NCBI RefSeq assembly: GCF_003073045.1
Contig: NC_037592.1
Span: 20,169,844-20,233,843 of the forward strand
DNA: 64,000 nucleotides
Direction of reading: 5' to 3'
Origin: Pomacea canaliculata
Taxonomy: Eukaryota > Mollusca > Gastropoda > Architaenioglossa > Ampullariidae
Shown here: positions 57,101 through 64,000 of the stretch, one piece after another
How the letters are laid out: the number at the start of each line of letters is the position of its first letter
Numbering within the stretch: position 1 is the stretch's first letter
Made by a program: the position numbers and the translations under genes
The notes under the pieces: model-generated
What the model was told of the DNA's origin: nothing
Seen by the model: the letters and a program-made list of their open reading frames with translations, nothing else
Database searches by the model: none

Positions 57101-60100
57101 TAAACACTTATCGGGGGCTGCCACAGCTGAACAGCTGAACCTACCTTTAGGAGCTGTCTTTATAATAATCACTTTACCTATTCCAAGAACAGGATGTTGG
57201 CATGGACAAGCAACACTGCTCTTGGCTTTCTCTATCCCATGTCTCCTGCCTTCACAAGCAGTTCCCACGAGTCCAGTTTCTCATGCCTGGGGTAAACACC
57301 CAGCCTTCCTCAGGCTGGATGACTAAACTGGCCCACCCCTTTCTCTTCTCCTTTTTTTTTTTTTTTAAAGTATAATGCAGTGTGAGTAACTAAGGCCAGC
57401 AACCAATAAACCAACCTTTTAAATAGTGAATCCTTCTCATTTTGTACCTGGAATCAGGCACCTTTTTAAGCTAAGCACTTTTTCTTGCAGGCCCTGTTTC
57501 AGCATGTCTGACACCTGTTTTATCAACTGATTATTAATGTATCTGGTTTTGATATGCTTCATGGGCAGTTATTGTCTCATTATTTTTCAGTAAATTTATA
57601 CTTACAGGCTTAATCTATAGATTACCATAGCCTAGTTTTACAAGTGGTTTTTTTTTTTTTTTTTTTTTGGAAGCCACAGCGTGCTTTCCTTTTTTTTTTT
57701 TTTTTTTTTAATTCAATATGTATTTTTGTTTAATTATATTGATAAACTAGGTGTTTTATTACTTTTCAGTTTTCTCACACTGACTTTTTGCTAACATGAA
57801 TTGAACCACAATAACAACATTAAATCTTTTAATTGTTAAAAAGAATATGCATGTCATGTGTGAGTCTTTTAAGTGACATGATGTAGGTGCATATTTTTGT
57901 GTGCATTTGTGTTTGTATACAGTAATCTAGATTAAAATGAGTGCTTTGTGCAGATTTTATGGGCTTTGCACATTATTTAAGTATTCTTACATTTAATAAT
58001 TATCATTTCTTTTGACATTTAGATCTGTGGCTTAAATACAGTATTCTGAATTTGTCTTGTCTTTTTATCCCACAGGCAGTGCTTTGAGCAGCATGCACAA
58101 GCTGTTTCTGGAACTTAGTTTCCTAGGAAAAATCATCAGTGCTCTCAGTAATGGAGAAGTTGAGTGGATCTCTGAAGAGAGTGAAAAGCCAGCAGTGCCT
58201 GTGGCCTGGACCATCAAAAATCTTATCGACACAATACAGGAAGAAGGCAGTCTGACAAATGCATATGTGCTGGAGAGCAGGGATGGAGAAGATATACTGC
58301 CACTTCTATCAAAAAATATTATCATCAGTGAACGCAGCGATTATGATTTCACCGACCGTTTATGGAAGGTTGTTCAATATTAATCTATTTATGAATTTGA
58401 TTTGATTATGCTTTTGTTAGCATCCTATGACAAAGATATTTTTCCATACTTTTTCAAAGTGGTTATCACTATTTTAGCAGTTCAGTCTGATAAGAACAGC
58501 TAGTTGAAAATTTGTAGGATTATTAACTCATTTGTAGATCTTGCATTCAGGTTTACCTCTAAAAAGCATATCAGTTTATACTGTTTCAAAAAAATCATTA
58601 CATATTTAAAAAAGATAAAAATGTCAAGTAGAATTATTTTAATAATACAAAACAAGGAAAAAATTGTATTCTAATTAGTTTCACTGAGGCATCTGATGTG
58701 ATATTTATAGAAACTGGTTTAGAATTGTTATGCCAAGCTTTGATATTTTAAAAATGTACTACAGTGGTCACAAATTACACAGATATGAATACTATCTATG
58801 AATATAAAAACCTAAGCTAGAAGAAGTTAAATGTGATTCTGAATAATACATTTACCATGTTCTTGTGCACCCTCTGCCATCTTAAATGTGAATAAGGGGT
58901 TCCCTTGACCCAGGTTCTTGTGCTAGTGCCCCACCCCTTTCTCTTCTGCTATCCTTTTTTTCTCTCTTATTGACCCTTTCATCTATATACTTTATCATCT
59001 ATATACTTACTTTATATTATTTATTACCATACTCCACTGCATTGGCATGGTTAATAGGTAAATAAATGAATACGATAGCTTATGGAATTTATCATAAGCA
59101 CAAGTCCTTCGAATGTAATAGCACCACATGAAACACAAAAACAGCATTTTAGTTTTCAGAAACTTTCATTTGTTTTAGATGTATGTTAACAAAATTCATC
59201 TAGTTTGAAAAAGGGTGCAAAATAGTTCATGCATTAGTCATGCAAAGAAGGCTTGCAATACCAACTATTAATGCGCACTCTTATACACATACTAAAACAG
59301 ATTGTGCTAAATGTAACAGTTATTCATTAGAAAAAAAAAGTATTTGTTGTTTAGGACTTATTGGAGTAGCTCATAGGGATGGTAGTATGATAATTTGTTA
59401 TCTCTGTATGTCCACAGGCTTTGCTGAACTGCATGTCTACAGCTGACTTGGTGTGCAGCCTTCGTATTGTTTTCCAAGCTCTTGGTGATGGCAATCTTCA
59501 ACCCTTTGTTGACCGCAGGAACAAGACCACCATTGCTCATATGGTACGAGAGGCCTTCACCGGTCGATTCTCTTCTCCAAGCCTGATGGGCATTCAGCCT
59601 TTTCTCTTCTTAGCTGAAATTGGTGCTGAGAAACTTCGACGTGACTACATACACATTTTTATGTCTCAGCATTTAGCAACTTTCTCAAGCCTGGGAGACT
59701 TAATGGCAAATGAAGGGGAACTTCACAGTAGACTGAAGACACTAGAAAAGTTTCATTTAGTGCTGGAAATGGTGTCTCTGGCTGCATGGTCTCTGCACCC
59801 TTCAGTTGATGTCTTGAATCTTATGGCTCGCCAGATGTTGGCACACTACCAGCACCACCCATTGGAGCCAAATCATGTCTTCAGATTTGCGGTAAAGACT
59901 TCAGAAGTACTTCCTGTTCTCAGTAGTTCTCTGCCAGTCATGTGGTGTGTAGAGACAAAAATACCTGTTCCTTTGTGTGATTTGTATGAATCGCAGATGT
60001 ACTGCCTCTGTGCTACAAAGCCCTTCTTGTATATGCAAGATGGATGTGGGGGAAACATCTCGATGTTTGAAAATAACAGGAAAGAACAAATGAAAAATGA

Positions 60101-60164
60101 TCATGAGAAAAGAGATATACAGTACTGCCTTGTCTATCGCCAAGAGAATGTAGTTCTTCTTTAG
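54013..60164 (+). CDS. ZWILCH: Kinetochore protein ZWILCH
   Basis: A component of the ROD-ZW10-Zwilch complex at unattached kinetochores, needed for the spindle checkpoint and dynein recruitment. The three coding exons are about 54013-55042, 58076-58368 and 59418-60164, with junctions in phase. Conserved pieces: MPIGTARQLISLHNL (human LPVGKARQLIGLY), VAVEMKWKG, SMHKLFLELSFLGKIISAL, SDYDFTDRLWK, LVCSLRIVFQALGDGNLQPF, LFLAEIGAEKLRRDYIHIFM and HHPLEPNHVFRF. From ATG 54013 the protein is 689 aa, from 54127 it is 651 aa, against 591 in human. The N-terminal extension is therefore uncertain, and an acceptor-like TTTTTAG at 54073 could mean a spliced start. The core is intact. Confidence 0.9.
55043..58075 (+). 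other. First intron of ZWILCH
   Basis: 3 kb, with no exon recognised. It has two long T runs (57643-57668 and 57691-57710) separated by GGAAGCCACAGCGTGCTTTCC, and a stretch at about 55725-55980 that reads like an old repeat. The ORF that continues past 55042 to a stop at 55080 is simply intron read-through. Confidence 0.6.
57643..57710 (+). repeat. Paired poly-T tracts
   Basis: Two runs of about 20-25 T with a 22-bp spacer, inside ZWILCH intron 1. They look like A-tails of retroposed sequence on the minus strand, but I see no body to go with them. Confidence 0.7.
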
Positions 60165-60230
60165 AATTTCAGACTTTCTTAGTTTGTGTCTGTTGCCAAG
60201 AGAATGTAGTTCTTTAGAATTTCAGACTTT
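60139..60230 (+). repeat. Direct duplication across the ZWILCH stop codon
   Basis: GCCAAGAGAATGTAGTTCTT-CTTTAGAATTTCAGACTTT at 60139-60177 is repeated at 60195-60230 with a 3-base (TTC) deletion. The first copy contains the last codons and the TAG, and the second is in the 3' untranslated region. Confidence 0.88.
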
Positions 60231-60567
60231 ATTTTTGCCTACAAGGACATCACATAATCTTACATAATAGTGGTATGATTGTGAACAGCATGATAATGAA
60301 TGGGTATAATTACTTTGTGCAGGCATTGAGATATATCACAGCAATATACATACAAGACTATCAGAAGTATGCAGTCAGGTGAATCGTTTAAAAATTGCTT
60401 TAACTTGGGTAGGGAACCAGTGGCCAGACCTGACGAGGGGAAGGTGCAAGAGAGGGGGGGGGGATGATGGTGTACCCAGGCCCGAGGCTGTAGACTTTGA
60501 TCAGTATTTTTTGTTTGATTTCTTTTCTTTTTAGCAAAAGTGAAAAGAATATGCATCATAAGAAAAA

Positions 60568-60573
60568 AATAAA
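60568..60573 (+). terminator. Possible ZWILCH polyadenylation signal
   Basis: AATAAA about 400 bases after the stop codon, within an A-rich stretch. It is the first canonical hexamer downstream. Confidence 0.45.
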
Positions 60574-60776
60574 TAAGTTTCAATGAACGTTATAAAGTGT
60601 AGGCTTTACAACTGCTAGAGTTACTGCTATAACTGTATCCAAATCTGAGATCAGACATGCATTTTACTGTCTATCAAGTTTTTCACATACAGTAGTGACA
60701 TTTTTCTAGAGGAAGGGTTCAAATAGTTTGATCTTTCACTTCATTTTCTCTCATTTATTGACCACTCACATATATG

Positions 60777-62760
60777 CAGGGATGGGGAGTAGCTGTAGCT
60801 GGCTACAAATTTTGTAGCTTGTAGCTTAGCCGGCTACAAATTTAAAAAAGTAGCTTGTAGCCGTAGCTACATTTTAGAAAGTAGCTGTAGCTTGGCTACA
60901 TGTTGGCTACTTTCACGACCATTCGTCGACAGCGTGTCAGCAAGACGACGACAGCCACTGCTCTCACTGCTCGGTGTTGTGACAGCCAGACACCCACGTT
61001 TCTCGAACGCTCAGTAACCGGAAGTACTGTGTCGTCCAAGTGGCGGGAGCGGTATTTTGTTTCATTTGAAAAACGAAGATGGACGTACCCATCAATTTCC
61101 AGCCTTATTTGAAATTTTTTACATTTTGCGAAGCCACAAAATGTGGGTATAGTTTCAAATGCAAGAATTGTTGAGAGATTGTTCAGTCTGGCAGGACTTA
61201 TCATGACAAAGCTGCGCACTAGGGTGACAGACAGCAACTTCGAGGCCAAAGTTCTGGTCAAATTCAATTCCATGAAGGACTAAAAGAATGTAGATTTGGT
61301 TTTAAGGTTACCGGTACACTCCAAAAATTAAAATCCATATTTTAAATATCTTTAGGGGTTTTTAAATATAGAGTAACAAAATAACATAAATATAGCACTT
61401 TAAAACTGTTTTTGAGTACCTAAAGTGAACATTGTGACTTTAATCAACGATTTTGTTTCAAAACGTACAAGCATTTAAAAAACAAATTTACACAATACCA
61501 TAAGTCATATACCAAAGGTTTTGGGTTTTTTTAAACTAGAGGCACCGATAAGAAAACTGATGCATACGGCGTTTTGATATCTCAAGATTTCTAGGAGATA
61601 TAAAAATCAGACATGGTACCCCCCCCCCCCCGACTCAGTGTGAATGTGGCAATTAAATATTTAGAAAATATTTAGAAAATGTTAATTTTATCAAAAGTAA
61701 TGTTTATACCATATTCTCAAATGCATCACTTTGTAGCTTATGCATTTCTAAACAAAATTGCAAATTGTACTGCTGTAGCACAAGCCAATCTTGAGAAATA
61801 TGTTTTTATAGTTTAGGACTGGATGTCAAAACGACAAACAGAGAAATTCAAAGCTTAAAGATTTAAAATAAATATATCTTGTATCAGATCATTTTTGAAA
61901 AATATATTTCAGTGTTTTATATGCTACATTTGACATCCTACTATATAATTAAAGCCTATTCTAGTATGCCAGGACTATACTTTTCACCCTATCAGCTTTT
62001 TGGAAACAATTAGTTTGTGTTCTTTCTTTGTTTTCAGTGTCAGTGTTAGAAAAAATGCCTTATGATCTGCTTGCCTAAATTAGATTAAGCAGTGTTTTAC
62101 TTATATTCCATGCCAAACTCATTTATTTCAATGGTCTGTTGTTCATTGTCACAGTATTGATAAAGAGGTTGACATTTTTCATCACCACATAACCTAACTT
62201 ATTGAAAATTCCACCAGGTACCTGATACTTAAGCATCTGTTTAGTTTTCATTTCTAAGTAATAGGGAACAAATAGTTATAGAAAACAAATGTTTATCGGA
62301 AAACGTATATAATTTCTTTTGTCACTAAAACAGGATGAGGAAAAAGATCCAGAAATGTTTAATATAATCGTAAAATACGTGTACTTATTGTGTGAAAAAG
62401 GCCGGGGGAGGAAGGGTGCAAGGAATGAATGAAAGCATTTATGGATTCACTAAATAAAATTGTCGGTATATCGCAGTTCTCCGTTTCATTATTATATATA
62501 AAACTTTGTAAAGCAAGTAATAGTGTTTTGTGTGTATGTTTGATGTTTGTGTATGTTGCTACAGCCAGCTGGCTACAGCTAACTTGTTATAACATCACGC
62601 TTTTAAAAGTAGCCAAAAGAAGCTGGCTACATTTTAAAAGTAGCCCAAAGTAGCTGGCTACTTTTTGCAAAATTGTAGCTGTAGTGTAGCCGGCTACATT
62701 TTGAAAAAAAGTAGCTGTAGCCTAGCCGGCTACAAATTAAAAGTAGCTTGCCCATCCCTG
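60777..62760 (+). mobile_element. hAT-type DNA transposon with GTAGC-rich subterminal arrays
   Basis: Ends CAGGGATGGGGAGTAGC (60777) and, inverted, GCTACTTTTAATTTGTAGCC behind CAGGGATGGGCAA at 62760. CAGGG-type termini are typical of hAT elements. Both ends carry many copies of (A)GTAGC, TGTAGC and GCCGGCTAC within about 130-200 bp. Inside, only the C-terminal end of a hAT transposase remains (61134-61283) and the rest is AT-rich. An 8-bp target duplication is not evident (CATATATG against GTGGTGGT). Confidence 0.82.
61134..61283 (+). pseudogene. hAT transposase C-terminal (dimerisation) remnant
   Basis: PQNVGIVSNARIVERLFSLA continues GLIMTKLRTRVTDSNFEAKV, then LVKFNSMKD and TAA. This is the S..VER.FS.AGLI...R..L motif block of the hAT dimerisation domain. 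The preceding frames do not show the catalytic domain. Confidence 0.82.
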
Positions 62761-63078
62761 GTGGTGGTAAGGGGACGCCTAGAAATATCCAGTACTTCTC
62801 ACTTCAGACAGTAAACACGTTCTCCGCATCCGAGTAACAGCTGTGGGTGCCGTGGGCAAGAAGTTCTCAGGGTGTGGACAGATGGTCCTGACGATACGAG
62901 CAGGCCCCGTATGCATGTAGCCCGGAGAAGGGGTCTAATCGGTAATAACGCTCATCCGGGTGGATAGGAGCGAAAAATTCGTATGCACGAGAGCCCGGAG
63001 AAGCTGTCCGGTCTGGCTTCTCGCGTATAAAGTTATCGGCGGCCCCGGGGCTGTGTAACTCGCTATCCGGGCGGAAAA

Positions 63079-63560
63079 ATGGCGGCCTTCACTGTGTTTA
63101 CTAGCAACAACGTCGATTGTCGAGACGAAATTGGGTGTTTGGTGACAGATCGCACCCGTTTGAAGTGTTGGATGAATTAAAAACTGTATTGCAAACTTCA
63201 TTTTAGACGAGAGAACATTCTAGCGCTGACCGCTGTAGTGTCATGCGAGATCGCTGTCACCAGTCGGCAAGGCACACTAACATGTTCACTACAAGTGCTC
63301 ATGACTGACGATATTTTGCCACATCAAACTTTCAAGAAGTATGTGGAGAATTCACTGATGTAGACAAATCGACTGTTATTAGTACTGTGGCGAGAGTCAC
63401 CGATGGTTTGCATCGGCGAGCCCCTAACGGAATTTCATTACCGGATCAAGGTTGTGCTGAAAAGACAAAGACATGCAGACACATCGGGCTTGTGAATTTT
63501 CAAAAGTAGTTGGATTTATCGACAGCAACTTGATTTCGGACTCCAATGGAAAATAAAGTA
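63079..63560 (+). pseudogene. Decayed PIF/Harbinger transposase
   Basis: ATGGCGGCC at 63079 opens a broken frame. Pieces on the plus strand in successive frames are FEVLDELKTVLQTSF and RRENILALTAVV, then RYFATSNFQEVCGEF, DVDKSTVISTVARVTDGLHR and NGISLPD (63309-63430), and then EFSKVVGFIDSNLI (about 63490-63530). These correspond to the HARBI1-like order LRFYATG.FQ..., VSKSTVSR.V..V, LP, and FP.V.G.IDGT.I, the last containing the first catalytic Asp. Several frame breaks make it inactive, and no right-hand end is seen before the window closes. Confidence 0.72.
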
Positions 63561-64000
63561 AACTTATCCATAATATTAATACTTGAATTTGTAAGGCGCT
63601 TGTAAATGTTTGTTTGAATGCACCACACATGAAGTATTGCAAAACAAACCTACAGTACAAAACATGTAAACAAGAAACATGTTGACAAAATGAAACCCTA
63701 GAAATGAAAAGGGCTCAACATACTTTGTAATTTCATTATCTATTCAACGCTACAAAAATTTGCTGACCAATGTATAAATAATTTTATCACTTTAATTTAC
63801 TCACAATCTCAATGTCTTAAAGTTCCATTCTTTACTGACATCAACAAATAAACAGACCCTTATTAGATGAGCTAAGTTTGTTTACTTAGGACGGTAAACT
63901 AGAAGAAATAAGAGAATATGTATATGTGTGTGGAGGTGGGAGGTTTACATATATATACATAAGTAAATATGAGTATATGCGTGTGTGGATGTGGGTAGTA

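Overview
This is animal nuclear DNA. It has split genes with GT-AG introns, long AT-rich introns, AATAAA signals, microsatellites, tRNA-derived SINEs and remnants of several DNA transposon superfamilies. There are no bacterial-style operons. Four protein genes could be assembled exon by exon from the sequence. The protein variants and the SINE and I-like LINE content suggest a lophotrochozoan, probably a gastropod mollusc. That taxonomic call is an inference, not something read directly.

Layout. (1) 1-11344: no gene recognised. It holds SINE copies, a 41-bp minisatellite (2862-3198), a deleted mariner element (3590-4393) and a GAC/GAT repeat (4936-5030). (2) 11345-30858, + strand: an AMPA-type ionotropic glutamate receptor gene with 15 recognisable coding exons. 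The signal-peptide exon and start are not found. Five exons (21357-27198, mainly ligand-binding and pore exons) carry many single-base frame breaks, although the peptide between breaks is well conserved. (3) 30859-37052: mostly non-coding, with two unexplained ORFs. (4) 37053-41230: a complete-length but frame-broken LINE (endonuclease, reverse transcriptase, RNase H) with a (GAA)n tail and an 11-bp target-site duplication. (5) 42351-44792, +: MED7, intact, 3 coding exons, 219 aa. (6) 46580-53876, -: EXOSC8/RRP43, intact, 11 coding exons, 274 aa. (7) About 54013-60164, +: ZWILCH, 3 coding exons, divergent from EXOSC8 with only about 140 bp between the candidate starts. (8) 60777-62760: a hAT-type element with GTAGC-rich subterminal repeats and only the transposase C-terminus left. 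It is followed by a decayed PIF/Harbinger transposase (about 63079-63560).

Functional links. MED7 (Mediator middle module), EXOSC8 (RNA exosome ring) and ZWILCH (kinetochore RZZ complex) are housekeeping genes. MED7 and EXOSC8 lie tail to tail. EXOSC8 and ZWILCH lie head to head and probably share a promoter. The glutamate receptor is a separate neuronal-type gene. No new multi-gene system was found. The most useful leads are the clustered frame breaks in the receptor, its duplicated splice acceptor and possible GC donor, the dated LINE insertion 1.1 kb upstream of MED7, the shared EXOSC8/ZWILCH promoter, and the hAT and minisatellite arrays.
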